64,000 nt of DNA from Eledone cirrhosa (GCA_964016885.1 OZ024741.1:26180937-26244936); one strand, 5' to 3'. Shown: positions 32,281-43,160, counted from the first letter of the stretch. Notes: a model not told the origin generated them from the letters alone. Translations and numbers: made by a program.

Positions 32281-32792
32281 TATATATATATATATGTATG
32301 TATTGTTCAAATAAAGAAAGGTTGGTTGATCAAATAATCCACTGACTTTGGTTGTAAACAGACATAAAACACTCCACAACTTGTGTTCCTTAAAGTATTA
32401 ACAATAAGGTAGCAACCGGAGTGTCAAAATACTAAAGAAGAGAGATGGTTTTAAATGTACATCTTCTTTATATATGTATATATATGTATGTGTGTGTGTG
32501 TGTGTGCCGGGTTCAATTCGGGGTAACCACAGTAAGGTACTCAATACATTAGGAGAGTGTAAACATCATGATGATTTCTTTTGAATGAAACAGTTTTAGT
32601 CCTGTAGAAGCCATTTCTATATTAAACATGATATATGAGAGTCCACTAGGGTGTGGTGGGGCTGATGTTGTTGTTAGAACTCAATGTATCCTTGGAAGGA
32701 TAGTTACGGCAAGATTCAGCAGTGTGACCAGTTCTTGTGGTAGGTGGTCGCGGCCTAAGGTATCCTTGAAGACAATCTGTCTGGGTTACAGT

Positions 32793-32978
32793 CATTTACA
32801 TATATGTGTTTGAAACAGAAGTCAGGTGTAGGTAGAGGGATAGTTCATTGTTTTATGATCGTTTCAGAGGATTGATTGATCAGTGGAGATCAATGTATTG
32901 ACTGAAACGATCGTAAAACAATGAACTAACTCTCTACCTACATCTGACTTCTGATTTTATTGTTCAAACACACATATG
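32793..32978. mobile_element. 186-bp foldback (inverted-repeat) element
   Basis: Left arm (gtgtttgaaacagaagtcag, gtgtaggtagagggatagtt, cattgttttatgatcgtttc) and right arm (gaaacgatcgtaaaacaatg, aactaactctctacctacat, ctgacttctgattttattg) pair over about 75 bases with a loop near 32872-32896. No ORF. Confidence 0.8.
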
Positions 32979-32999
32979 TTAAACATGATATATATATAC

Positions 33000-33630
33000 A
33001 CACACACACACATACATATATTTATGTGTGTGGGTGTGTGTAGGGGTGGGGAATATAGGGAGTTTCATTGCCTGTCATTGGAATCAACAGTGAAACAACT
33101 GTTGACATGATGCTCTCTCTTGTCAGAATGATCTCAAGTACAAGATAGATTTATAATGGTGCCAATGTATATCTGGTCTGGTCGGGTGTGGTGGGGGTTG
33201 ATACTAAGAATGTCTACTGGGAGGAGAGGGAGATTTGATGGCAGATAGAATATAGTTCAGGATTTAGAAGATATGAAAGATTTCTAAGCTTGTGAAAAGT
33301 CAGGCCATGCTGTGTGTGTGTCTTTAAAAATAAAGCTGTGTATGTGATTCTTAGCATTCTCTAAGGTTGTGTGTGTATATCTTTAAAGATAAAGCTCTGT
33401 ATGTGTTTCTAAGCATTCTCTAATGTGTGTGTGTATCTACATGTTTAACATTTTCAACAATTTTGTGTGTGAATGTATATATTTAAAATATTCTGTATTG
33501 ACTGGGTGTGTTTTTGCATGTGTATTAAATCCTGTGTCTCATATGTAACATTCACTATTAAAGGTCTCTATGTAAACATGTGTAGTGTTTTTCTGTGTGT
33601 GTACATATACATATGTATGTATACATTATT
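33000..33630. other. TG-rich intergenic sequence
   Basis: Several gtgtgtgtg runs and a loose repeat of tctttaaaRataaagctStgtatgtg at 33320-33420. No gene. Confidence 0.5.
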
Positions 33631-33633
33631 ATT

Positions 33634-33790
33634 ATATCCCATTGATGCATAGTTACGGCCCTTGCCATCCTGAGTTTAAATCCCGCCGAGGTTAACTTTG
33701 CCTTTCATCCTTACGGGGTCGATAAATTAAAGTACCAGTAATGCACTGGGTAATTACCGGCCTTGTGCCAAAAGTAGAAACAATTATTAT
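33634..33790 (+). mobile_element. tRNA-like SINE family A, head deleted
   Basis: Starts atatcccattg joined directly to atgcatagttacggccc. The next copy begins with the same atatcccattga followed by its full head. This copy therefore lost about 50 bases of head after a local duplication. Confidence 0.75.
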
Positions 33791-33990
33791 TATTATATCC
33801 CATTGAATTGGCAGTATCGGTAGAGTCGGACGCCATGCTTTCCAGCATAGTTACGTCCCTTAACGATCTGAGTTCAAATCCCGCCGAGGTTAACTTTGCC
33901 TTTCATCCTTACGGGGGTCGATAAAATAAAGTACCAGTAATGTACTGGGTAATTGCTGGCCTTGTGCCAAAAGTAGAAACAATTATTATA
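33791..33990 (+). mobile_element. tRNA-like SINE family A, copy
   Basis: gaattggcagtatcggtaga, gagttcaaatcccgccgagg, tttgcctttcatccttacgg and a ttattata end. Confidence 0.85.
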
Positions 33991-34043
33991 TCCCATCCTT
34001 AGATGAAAAATATTTCCACAACCCCATGTTTTATACATACACT

Positions 34044-34096
34044 TTTGATGAGTTGTAGTGCACCTGAGTACTGTACACAATAATTTCATTATTCAT
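34044..34096 (+). mobile_element. CR1-type LINE tail only
   Basis: ttttgatgagttgtagtgca, cctgagtactgtacacaata, atttcattattc: the last 50 bases of the element at 1-2520. Confidence 0.75.
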
Positions 34097-34378
34097 ATTA
34101 GGCAGTGTTCTGGTTTAGTATAGATACATCATATGTCTGTATTGTAAGAAGCAACTAAAAGTGATGCCACTTGGAAGTGGATTTGTTTGTAAAACATGGC
34201 CTGGCGATTCACTTGTCCCAATAGCTTATTTTAGTTATTGCTTGCACCAACCTGAGGTATATGATTTTTAATGCGATGAAATACCAATGATGGTTGGCAA
34301 ATCACTGATGAGGGACTAATTTTATAATATGTAACCCATGTGCAACCACGCAGTATTACTTTTTCTTCCCATGTTTTT

Positions 34379-34409
<31 letters not shown>

Positions 34410-34415
34410 CGAGCG
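34097..34415. other. intergenic, nothing recognised
   Basis: Ends in a TA run at 34380-34408. No ORF. Confidence 0.4.
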
Positions 34416-34417
34416 AG

Positions 34418-34500
34418 ACGACCAATCTTGCCTCAAGTGGGACAATTTCCGTCTAAACCCATGCTAGCATGGAGGATAGACGTTAAACGATGATGATGAT
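34418..34500 (+). mobile_element. SINE/RTE tail fragment
   Basis: cgaccaatcttgcctcaagt, gggacaatttccgtctaaac, ccatgctagcatggaggata and a gatgatgatgat tail. It meets the next, minus-oriented SINE tail to tail. Confidence 0.75.
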
Positions 34501-34872
34501 CATCATTTCATCATCATTTCATTTTACGTCCGCTTTTTCCCTGCTTGCAAGGGTAGGAGGGGAACTGATTCTGGCTTGATTTCTACAGCTGGATGCCCTT
34601 CCTAACACCAACCTCATTTACAGTGAGTGCTGGGTGCTTTTTTGCCGTGGCCCCTACACGACCACTTTGCAGTGGAATGATAGGGACCCCAGTCCCCATC
34701 ATCTCATTTCTACAGCTGAGTAAACTGGAGCAATGTGAAATAAAGTGTCTTGCTCAAGGAAACAACACATCACCTGGTCTGAGAATTGAACTCACAACCT
34801 TTCGATTGCAATATGTATATATATATACATATTGCAAGGCCAATGCTCTAACCACTAAGCCATGTGCCTCCA
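34493..34872 (-). mobile_element. full-length tRNA-headed SINE with RTE tail (family B)
   Basis: Minus strand from the head: ACATGGCTTAGTGGTTAGAG (A box), a TA microsatellite in the anticodon region, GTGAGTTCAATTCTCAGACC (B box). The body is TTTCACATTGCTCCAGTTTA, the 3' part GGAAGGGCATCCAGCTGTAG, and the end CTTGCAAGCAGGGAAAAAGC with GGACGTAAAATGA. That last 30 bases match the 3' end of the RTE LINE at 13903-15338. Confidence 0.9.
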
Positions 34873-34918
34873 TATATATATATATATATATATATCATCA
34901 TCATCATCATTTAATGTC

Positions 34919-34952
<34 letters not shown>

Positions 34953-34953
34953 T
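34873..34953. repeat. (TA)n/(CA)n microsatellite with SINE tail remnant
   Basis: tatata, catcatcatcatcatttaatg, then tatata and cacacaca. Confidence 0.9.
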
Positions 34954-35246
34954 GTGTATCTGTATCAATTTGAGCATGTTTTAAGATTCTGTAAAGCCAT
35001 ATACATGAGTAACATATGTCCTGAATTATAGAAATGGTAACCAGTATTCCATATCATCTAATAATACATTTATATCTATTAATAACATATTACAGTTTCA
35101 ATTAGGAGGCAGGGGTTCAATTCTCACTTGATGTCATTTTATTTATATTTTCTTTCATATGTCATCTTTCTCCTCATTTGATGTACAGATATATCTAGAG
35201 GGAACATACATAAACATGATATGTTTACATCTCTATATATTTATTG

Positions 35247-35410
35247 TTAGAATGTCAGATAGAATGTTTTGTGGTATTCTTTCTCACTCTGTTCCAAGTT
35301 CAAATCCTGCTACGGTCATCTTTTCCTTTCATCCTTTCAAGGGCAATAAATAAAGTACCAGCAAAGTACTGGGGTTGATTATCTGACATACCCCATCTCT
35401 CTGGAAGAAA
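35247..35410 (+). mobile_element. tRNA-like SINE family A, variant subfamily
   Basis: aatgtcagatagaatgtttt, ccaagttcaaatcctgctac, cctttcatcctttcaagggc, aataaagtaccagcaaagta. The same variant lies at 42465-42598. Confidence 0.65.
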
Positions 35411-35480
35411 TAAGCTATGGTCATATCTGGAGAGGGATGGGTTCTGACAGGTTTAAATGTTCAGAACACTATATATTATT

Positions 35481-35510
35481 ACCCCCCCCCCCCCCCCACA
35501 CACACTATGA
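35481..35510. repeat. poly-C run followed by (CA)n
   Basis: About 17 consecutive C, then acacacac. Confidence 0.95.
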
Positions 35511-36062
35511 GTTAATCGGGAATTAAGGGCCTATAGATAGATAGATGGATGCATATATATATATGTATATATATTTATATATATATATACAGTATATATA
35601 TTAAACTTATAACAAAATCGCAGTTTCCCAACCATGGTTTCTGGAACTCAAAAAACAACACCAATCATTCCAAGGCATTGGAAGACCCCCCCATTGAGAT
35701 ATTTGGCTTAAGTTTAATATATTTTATTACTTCCCTGGGTAGATAATTTATTAATATATCTTATCCTTTCATTGAGATGGCTATGTATTAGAGACAGTTA
35801 ACTTTATAAGAAGCGACCCGAACCAACCAATGTCGTCAAGAATCAGCATACATAAGTTTTAACAAAAAGACAATTTAACTTAATAACAAATGTTTTGATA
35901 ATCCAAAACGGAGAAAACGGGCTTTGCTAATATCAACTTTTGTACATGTTATTAAGATCCTTTCTATATATATACCAGGTATGCTGTCAAACCCCCTTTT
36001 TTTAAAAATCATTTTTACATTATTTGTATTGAGCATTTTCTAACATCCACACTTTTTTCACT
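35511..36062. other. intergenic, nothing recognised
   Basis: AT-rich with a TA run at 35556-35600. The largest ORF is short and unlike any protein I know. Confidence 0.4.
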
Positions 36063-36370
36063 ATATATATAGGCAGAGGTATGGCTGTGTGGTTAAGAAG
36101 TTTACTTTACAACCATCTGGTTTTGTGTTCACTCCCATAGCACATTTTGAATAAGAGTTTTCTGCTCTTATAGCTTCAGGTTGATTAGGAAATTTGGTAA
36201 ATAGAAACTGTAGAAGCCCCATTCTATATATGTGGGTGTGTTTATGTCCTGTAACTTAGTGGTTCGACAAAAGGAGATCAATAAAATATGTATCAGGCTT
36301 GAAAAAATAAGTACTGTGAGTTGATATTATCAAGTAAATCCTTTTAAGGAGCTGGTCCAGCTTGACTACA
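36063..36370 (+). mobile_element. tRNA-headed SINE, different body
   Basis: Head gtatggctgtgtggttaaga (A box) and ggttttgtgttcactcccat (degenerate B box). The body includes gtgtttatgtcctgtaactt and agtggttcgac. A partial relative lies at 16010-16070 (gtttatgtcctgtagttcag). Confidence 0.65.
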
Positions 36371-36387
36371 GTTAAATGACTATGACC

Positions 36388-36545
36388 ATCATCATCATTG
36401 TTTAATGTCCATTTTCCATGCTAGTATGGGTTTGATGGGTTGTCCTATTTGAAGCAAGTCGAGGTCTGTTGACCATATCTTGCTCATACAGAACTGATTC
36501 TGGCTTGGTTTCTATGGCTAGATGCCCTTTGTAACGCCAAACCAG
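36388..36545 (-). mobile_element. RTE-tailed SINE 3' part
   Basis: catcatcatcattgtttaat, gtccattttccatgctagta, ggcttggtttctatggctag, atgccctttgtaacgcc. Confidence 0.7.
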
Positions 36546-36645
36546 TAAAAGAATATCTGTATGTATGTAAAATAATGGTTTATTTTATTGTTCTCTAAGA
36601 TTAAGGTCCAAGAGGTTTGGGATAGTACCAAGGTGAAATAAGGTT

Positions 36646-36800
36646 TCTGATTTAGGCACATGACCAACAATTTTGCAGGGAGAGGAAGTCAATTAAATCG
36701 ACCTCAGTGCATTACTGGTACTTTATTTTATTGACCCTGTAAAGATGAAAGGCAAAGCTAACCTCAGTGGTATTTGAGCTCAGAATGTAAAGAGCTGTGT
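36646..36800 (-). mobile_element. tRNA-like SINE family A, minus copy
   Basis: gatttaggcacatgaccaac, cctcagtgcattactggtac, gaaaggcaaagctaacctca. A partial repeat of its 3' half follows at 36865-36910. Confidence 0.75.
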
Positions 36801-37089
36801 AAAATAACAATCAACAACAATAGTTGTAAATATTTAATTTTATCAGTAGAACTACAGCTAAGGGACAGTAATATCGACCCCAGTGAATTACTGGTACTTT
36901 ATTTTAGCAACAGTAGTAGTAAATATTTAAGTAATTTTATCAGTAAAACTACAGCTGACATTTGAAACATTTCCTGTATTTCTTCTCCACACTTGAGACA
37001 ACATTATTGTAATTGTTTAGTCTCTTATCACTTCCCATATCTCTCACTGTTTACTGTGTGGTCTTTCTGTATAGCTTTCTATATAGCTT

Positions 37090-37360
37090 TCTATAACAAC
37101 ACAACACTCTACTGGCCACTGGTCAGTTATGGTGTTGGTTGGTCTTCTATATATCTTCCTGTAACAACACTCTGCTGGCCACTGGTCAGTAGGGTGTTGC
37201 TGATGAGATGTGTGATCTTTCTGTCTTCCTGTAACAATGCAACACTACCAACACTATTGGCCACTGGTCAGTTATGGTGTTGGTGGTGAGGGATGTGGTC
37301 TTTCTATATATCTTCCTGTAACAACGCAACACCCTACTGGTCACTGGTCAGTTACGGTTG
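37090..37360 (+). repeat. tandem repeat, unit roughly 80-95 bp
   Basis: Four imperfect units containing ccactggtcagttatggtgt and tctttctatatatcttcctg, taacaacRcaacac. One unit is shorter. Confidence 0.75.
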
Positions 37361-37429
37361 ATCATGCAGCCTGTGAACAATAGCAACACTGGCTCACTGT
37401 TGCTGATACATGTATACATTTATATTACC

Positions 37430-37562
37430 ATCATCCTCACATGTGTTTGTTCCATGCTTGCATGGGTTAGACAGGTCATCTTGTATTTTGTCTTACTGTT
37501 GTTTCATCAACACAACCACTTTACATTGTGGACTGAGCACTTTTTGTTGTGGCACCAAATAT
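37430..37562 (-). mobile_element. RTE-tailed SINE 3' part
   Basis: ttccatgcttgcatgggtta, gacaggtcatcttg, accactttacattgtggact, gtggcacc. Confidence 0.55.
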
Positions 37563-37796
37563 ATTTTAAGCGTTGACCTAATATATTCCTTCCATATACT
37601 GTACCGATTGTGCTGTTATTTCTGTTTACCTTTTACATACATTTATATATATATATCTAGTGTGCACCAGCTTCACATTCACCCACTCCCTTCCATTTAC
37701 CTCCCACGTCCTAACACTCCACCCCTCACACACACTCAAATACCCACTTCCCCGAATCCTCACACCTCTCCCACCAAAGTCCCCAACCATCATGTC

Positions 37797-38050
37797 TTTG
37801 ATACAACCCTTTGTTTGGCAAGCTTTCTATGGCTGGATGTCCTTCCTACCACCAACCACTTTACAGCATGTACTGAGTGTGTTTATCGTGTAGATTACCA
37901 ACAATAGGGAGGCTGTCAAGTCCTTGACATGATGGAAGGGTCCTACCGACTCTTTGTTTGGCAAGACTTCTATGGCTGGATGCCCTTCATATATATATGT
38001 ATCCAACCTGTGCAAGCATGGAAAAGTGGACGTAAAAACGATGATGATGT
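37797..38050. mobile_element. two SINE 3' fragments in opposite orientation
   Basis: Minus-oriented pieces at 37800-37895 (ctatggctggatgtccttcc) and 37945-37990 (ctatggctggatgcccttca). A plus-oriented tail follows at 38003-38050 (acctgtgcaagcatggaaaa, gtggacgtaaaaacgatgat). Confidence 0.55.
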
Positions 38051-38169
38051 GTGTGTGTGTGTGTGTAGGCTGATTGATTGATATGCATGTGTACATATGT
38101 ATATTAGCTTTCACTTTGAAGGATATGCTTTTGCAATCCAAGAAGAAGAAATAACAATGAAAATACCTG

Positions 38170-38800
38170 ATATACAAAAGAGATAGGGATGCAAGCAACT
38201 CACCTAGATGTGACAACAGATGCAGTGTCTGGAATTAACATTGAGGAAGTCACCCATGTCATAAGCAGCTGTGTGAAGATATCAGAATACAATCTACCTA
38301 TGAGGCGTGATGTAGTGGCCAAATCACATCACTACACAATGCATCCACAGAAATAATAATCTTGAAGATAAACATATAAAAAGTTCCAGCAATGTGGAGG
38401 ATATATACATATATAATATGAAAGAGTACTGGTGGAATGTTCCGGTCAAAACTCCACTAAAATATAAACATAACAGACCAGGCATAATATGAGACAGAAA
38501 CGAAGTCATGTACAGTTGTGGAAATCAGATACCCAACAGATCTCAAAATAATGCTTAAGATTAATGAAAAGGAGAACATTTATGCTGAACTAATGAGGAA
38601 TCTGCAGATACTCCACCCTAACTATACCTTTAGATTTGTACCTGTGATCATTGGGGCTCTGGGATATGTTACTGCCTACGTACAAATCTTGAGAATCTGG
38701 GCTTCACAGAATCAGAAAGGGCACAGATAATTAGGAAATTGCAAATACAGACCATTGACGGAACTGTAAAAATATGTAAAACATTCCAGAAATTTAGTAT
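38170..38800 (+). mobile_element. fragment of LINE with restriction-like endonuclease
   Basis: A decayed coding region. 38430-38500 reads NVPVKTPLKYKHNRPGI; after a frame change 38518-38730 reads VEIRYPTDLKIMLKINEKEN, then ELMRNLQILHPNYTFRFVPV and IIGALGYVTAYV. The order RPDI...(V)VEI.CP...VPVVIGALG is the signature of the C-terminal PD-(D/E)XK-type endonuclease of R2/R4/Hero-like LINEs. The exact clade is uncertain. No RT part is visible. Confidence 0.6.
38518..38730 (+). pseudogene. restriction-like endonuclease C terminus remnant
   Basis: A 70-residue open frame with PTDLKIMLKINEKENIYAEL and VPVIIGALGYVTAYVQILRI. Downstream, in other frames, IIRKLQIQTIDGTVKICKTF near 38725-38785 continues the same protein, so at least one more frameshift is present. 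The product of a retrotransposon, not a host gene. Confidence 0.6.
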
Positions 38801-39312
38801 GTAATAACTATGTACACATGTATAGATATACACACACACATATATATATAGAGAGAGAGATCCACACATGCAATGGCATACATACTTGCACATAAACATA
38901 CATAGACATATATACACATACAGGCATACATAATTACTTAGTTAATGTCTAAATTCCAATGTTCGTTTCCAGTCTTGTTTCCGTGTTAGAAACTGGCTCT
39001 TTTTTTGGTGAGAAATTTAAAAAAATGATAATATAATCAGAAAAACATGTGTGCAGCCATCCATCTGTCCGTCTGTCTATCTGTTTCAACAATGGTATGT
39101 TTATTTTTGTCAGCAATAACCCAGAAATGAAAATGACCAATTCTTCAAAATCCTTCATACGAGGCAAGAATTTACAAAGGAAAACGGAGGAATGTTTTAT
39201 GCCTGCTAAAAACACACTTTGTTTATTGAAATAGTTTGCTGGCAATGTTAGCGGATTTTGGTTAATAGCTTCTATCTTTGACACAATTATAAACAGTGCT
39301 GCTAGTTTTCAT

Positions 39313-39440
39313 CTGTAGAATTGTTATAAACAAGAGGGAAATATCGGCTGACTGAAGTAATATTCACAGTTAAAACTGATTGTTATAAACAAGAGGAAAA
39401 TATCGTCTGACTGAAATAATATTCATAGCTAAAACTGATT
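39313..39440 (+). repeat. 63-bp tandem duplication
   Basis: Two copies of a unit with ttgttataaacaagagggaa, atatcggctgactgaagtaa, tattcacagttaaaact, differing at a few bases. Confidence 0.8.
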
Positions 39441-40180
39441 GAGGTTTACAGAAATGGTAGCAGAATGATTTTTTTAATTTAGATTGATTAAATAGCAAGT
39501 TGTTATGAAAGAGTTTTTATTGAACCAAATGTGACTATGGTATATAGTAGGATAAGAATGAGTTCAGCAAAATACCACATTGTATCATTTTACCCTGGCT
39601 ATCCTATCTTTTACTCCTTCAGCGTTATATAACTTATTCAGCCACCATAAACTAAGAAGGGAGTCATCTATGTAGTTGCTTGACCTCCTAGAAACAGCAA
39701 CCAAATCTCCTTCAAATCATATTTCCACCATCATCTTAGCAAATGATATGTTTGACAATGTGGTCTTGGGTGGAATGCTTTTGATCATAGGTCTGACAGG
39801 TGATGGGTGGGAGGCTAAACAACAACAACACTAACACCAACAACAAAGTATCCAGCTATCAAAAAAATAAGTGCCTCTGTTTTACTCCAGTTTCTTTGCT
39901 TCAGTGTATATTCTGGTATCTCAGAAACTACTGCAACCACGCAGTCAACATTTCCTTATGATTACTAACTAAACTTGTTTTAAAGAAAATATTTAAAAAC
40001 TTTACTTATATAAATGTTGTCTGGCTAAACTACAGATTATACAAGCATTTTAAGTTTGGCCGGTTTGAACACTAAAGGGTAAAGGTGGTATTTTATGGCT
40101 AGTTGCTCTTTCTGGCATCAACCCTTTTAGACATAAGTTCCTGCAGTGGTAAGAAACTTTCAGGAGAACTCGACAGCATG
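39441..40180. other. intergenic; MITE end fragment only
   Basis: A 3' remnant of the piggyBac-like MITE (ggccggtttgaacactaaag) lies at 40057-40080. Otherwise nothing recognised. Confidence 0.45.
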
Positions 40181-40194
40181 TCTTCAGAGAAGTC

Positions 40195-40275
40195 CCCCCC
40201 CCCCCCCCCCCCAAAAAAAAACCTTTTGAAACATGTAGTCCGATGCTCTAACGATTCTGCCAATCTACCACCCTA
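40195..40275 (-). mobile_element. poly-C/poly-A run plus SINE family A head fragment
   Basis: C-run at 40195-40212, A-run at 40213-40221. Then gtccgatgctctaacgattc and tgccaatctaccaccct match the reverse complement of the family A head. Confidence 0.6.
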
Positions 40276-40577
40276 TTGAGGAATAATGTAAAGATTGACG
40301 AGAAAATTTTTTTAAAAGGTGTGATTATCACGTACAAAATTCTGATGTAAAGAATCTTCAGAGTTTGTCCAAATATGGAATTTTGTCATATTTTGTTTTC
40401 TTTTCATCAGAACAACATAGTACTTAACTCTTTCACTATCATATTTCTAATGCTTATGCTTTTAAAATTATTTTGAAAATATTCAAGAATTTGGAAGGAT
40501 TTAGTAATATCATTAACCTATTATTAAGCTGTTGTTTGGAACATAACTTAGCAAAGGATCATATATAAAATAATTGT

Positions 40578-40763
40578 TTCTACTTTTGGCACAAGGCCAG
40601 CAAATACCCAGTACATTACTGGTACTTTATTTTATCAACCCCGTAAGGATGAAAAGCAAAGTTAACCTCAACGGGATTTGAACTCAGACCATAAAGGGAC
40701 GTAACTATGCTGGAAAGCATGGCGTCCGACCCGCCAGCGATACTCCCAATTCACCGCCCTTTG
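40578..40763 (-). mobile_element. tRNA-like SINE family A, full-length minus copy
   Basis: ttgtttctacttttggcaca, aggatgaaaagcaaagttaa, gggatttgaactcagaccat (B box complement), ccaattcaccgccc (head). Confidence 0.85.
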
Positions 40764-40854
40764 CCAAATGATGGGAGGTTTTAAATAATTATAAACACTT
40801 AAAACAAACAATTCTTACATTGTAGAACCAAAAGCAGTTTCATGTAGGTTGGTG

Positions 40855-41215
40855 CCTTCTTCTTTGCCCACTTATTCTTGAGAGGGTCGTGGGGGCAGAG
40901 TCCTCAAACACTCCTTTTACTGGGTTCTGTCAAGCAACCGTCTCCAACTGATTTAACTGGATCCCCAAGTGAGACCAGCCAAGCTCATGGATGTTATCCA
41001 ATCATCTTGCTCGGGGTCTACCGGTTGGTTTTTGCCCATAAATCTATCCAGCAATTCTTTCCTGAGACATTCTAACCACATACCCATAGTACTGGAGCTG
41101 TGATCTCTCAATTTGGAGAAGTAGCATCTCTACCTGGAATGACTCTCTCAGCTACACACTCTATTGAGTAACATTACTCCTAAGACCCTTTAGAGGAATC
41201 CCCCATTTTGGCTGC
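40855..41215 (-). mobile_element. LINE C terminus and 3' end (family 3)
   Basis: The minus strand encodes LLLQIERSQLQYYGYVVRMS QERIAG, then TGRPRARWLDNIHELGWSHL GIQ, and ends with ggactctgcccccacgaccc and tctcaagaataagtgggc. RWYGHVxRMxxERI...GRPRxRWxD is the C-terminal region of RTE-like and related LINE proteins. Frameshifted and stopped. Confidence 0.7.
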
Positions 41216-41738
41216 TTGTATTTGCAATTATATTCTTTCGGTCATTACTCAAGATTCATGATTATAGGTTGGTGCCAAAAGGGTTAAAGTGTGAAATATT
41301 ATAAACCATTATAAGGGTAAACACAATAGAGAAGAGTGGACATTTTATTGTAGGTTTATAATCCTGTTTCTTCTTTCAACAGATTCTGTTTGCTGAACCA
41401 TTGTTAACAGGGGTTTGCATATCTGTAAAGCACACTTTTACAAATAGTGAAATGTCTACAAATCTAGTTTGGCAACTTTCCCATCTACTAGCCTAGATTC
41501 TATATAACCACTAGGGAGGAGTTCAGTTCCTGTTATATGAATGTATAAATAACATAGTTGTATATTTATTTTACCATCTTCATAATGAAATAGCTGATGC
41601 CATGTTTAGTAACTGTGATTTCTCAACCCTTTTCTGTCATTCACCCCCCTCCCTTCGTCATATCTTTTATCATTTACCTTCAATCACTCCCATGTATTAC
41701 AAACAAGGTCAACTAACTTTATTATTAAAGGTTTACAA
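41216..41738. other. intergenic, nothing recognised
   Basis: No gene or repeat with confidence. Confidence 0.4.
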
Positions 41739-41957
41739 GGGCGGTGAATTGGCAGTATCGGTAGAGCATCAGACTCCATGCTTTGTGGCCCTTTACATTT
41801 TTGAGTTCAAATCCTGCCAAGATTAGCTTTGCATTTTATCCTTACGGAGTCGATAAAATAAAGTACCAGTAATGCACTGGGGTCGATTTCATCGATGTTC
41901 CCCTCCCCTAGAATTGCTGGCCTTGTGCCTAAATCAGAAACCATTATTATTATTATA
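41739..41957 (+). mobile_element. tRNA-like SINE family A, copy
   Basis: gggcggtgaattggcagtat head, gagttcaaatcctgccaaga B box, and a cctaaatcagaaaccatta(tt)n end. Confidence 0.85.
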
Positions 41958-42157
41958 GGGCATTGGATTGGCAGTATCAGTAGAGTGTCGGACATCATGC
42001 TTCGCGGCATAGAGTTACATCCCTTTACATCCCGAGTTCAAATCCCGCCGAAGTTAGCTTTGCCTTTCATCCTTACGGGGTTGATAAAATAAAGTACCAG
42101 TAATGCACCCCTCTCCTAGAATTGCTGCCTTGTGTCTAAATCAGAAACCATTATTAA
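41958..42157 (+). mobile_element. tRNA-like SINE family A, adjacent copy
   Basis: gggcattggattggcagtat head directly after the previous copy's ATT tail, B box gagttcaaatcccgccgaag, and the same caaatcagaaacc-type end. Head-to-tail arrangement. Confidence 0.85.
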
Positions 42158-42207
42158 AGATTCACAATACAGACTTGCAGAATTAATTCTTCATTATCAT
42201 ATAATAT

Positions 42208-42394
42208 AGTTTCTACTTTTGGCACAAGGCCAGCGATTACTCCAAGTGCATTACTGGTACCTTATTTTATCGACCTCGTAAGGATGAAAAGCAAAGTTAA
42301 CCTCGGTGGATTTGAACTCAGAATGTAAAGGGCCATAACTATGCTGCAAAGCATGGTGTCTGACGCTCTACCGATACTGCCAAACCACCGCCCT
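42208..42394 (-). mobile_element. tRNA-like SINE family A, minus copy
   Basis: tttctacttttggcacaagg, ggatttgaactcagaatgta, gctctaccgatactgccaaa, ccaccgccct. With the two plus copies upstream it forms a large inverted pair. Confidence 0.85.
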
Positions 42395-42464
42395 ATACAT
42401 CATATAATATATGAATATTTCTATGATATATTTACCCCTAGGCAGCAAATGGAGTAGAGTCATT

Positions 42465-42598
42465 AAAATGTCAGATAGAATAATTTGCAGTATTTCTTCT
42501 GACACTGTCAGTACAAATCCCACCAAGGTCAACTTTGCCTTTCATCCTTTCAGGGTCAATAAAAAAAAGTACTACCTCAGTATTGGGGTCAATTCTTC
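42465..42598 (+). mobile_element. tRNA-like SINE family A, variant subfamily
   Basis: aatgtcagatagaataattt, gtacaaatcccaccaaggtc, gcctttcatcctttcagggt. Confidence 0.7.
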
Positions 42599-42599
42599 C

Positions 42600-42809
42600 T
42601 TAACCCTTTACAATTTATATTTACTATTGTATTTTCACAGGTAAAGGCTTTATCTCACAATATCCCACATAATATCAAATCTATGTGATTTTGATATTAT
42701 CTATTTTGAGAACAATACCTTAACATCAGTATGAGTAGCAAGTTACAGCCAGTTTGAGCAGAGAGAGGTGAGCGAATTCTAGCCAGATATAGTCAGTTTA
42801 AATGGTTAA
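42600..42809 (+). mobile_element. piggyBac-like MITE copy 4
   Basis: TTAA-CCCTTTACAATT at the left; the right end has lost part of AAAGGG (aatggTTAA). The interior is the same as copy 3. Confidence 0.65.
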
Positions 42810-43065
42810 TGTCTCTTTCTCACTTCCTCTTGACCACTCTCACTTCCTCTCGAACACTCTCACTTCCTCTAGAAGCAATCAGTTGTATTTAGACCTACAG
42901 ATGGATATACTCTACCAGCCCAAGACATGCTACATGTCATTATAATGTCTCTAAGACTCCACCATACATATTTACCCTTGCCACATAACATTTTTACCTC
43001 CAGGAGGTAAATTTACCACTGGCTGAGTATCACTGAATTAGAGGATTACGTGACAGGATTAATGT

Positions 43066-43160
43066 ATCTTCATCATTTTTACATTTACTTTTCCCTGCTG
43101 GCATGGGCTGGACAGGTTATTTTGAGGCAGTTTTACCGTCAGATGCTCTTCCTGAAAATG
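43066..43160 (-). mobile_element. RTE-tailed SINE tail fragment
   Basis: catcatttttacatttactt, ccctgctggcatgggctgga, gatgctcttcctg. Confidence 0.5.

Noticed and set aside
32793..32978. Hammerhead motif in this foldback
   Set aside because: GAAAC occurs, but the only CTGA-like partners (CTGATCA, CTGACTT) break core positions and stem I does not pair.
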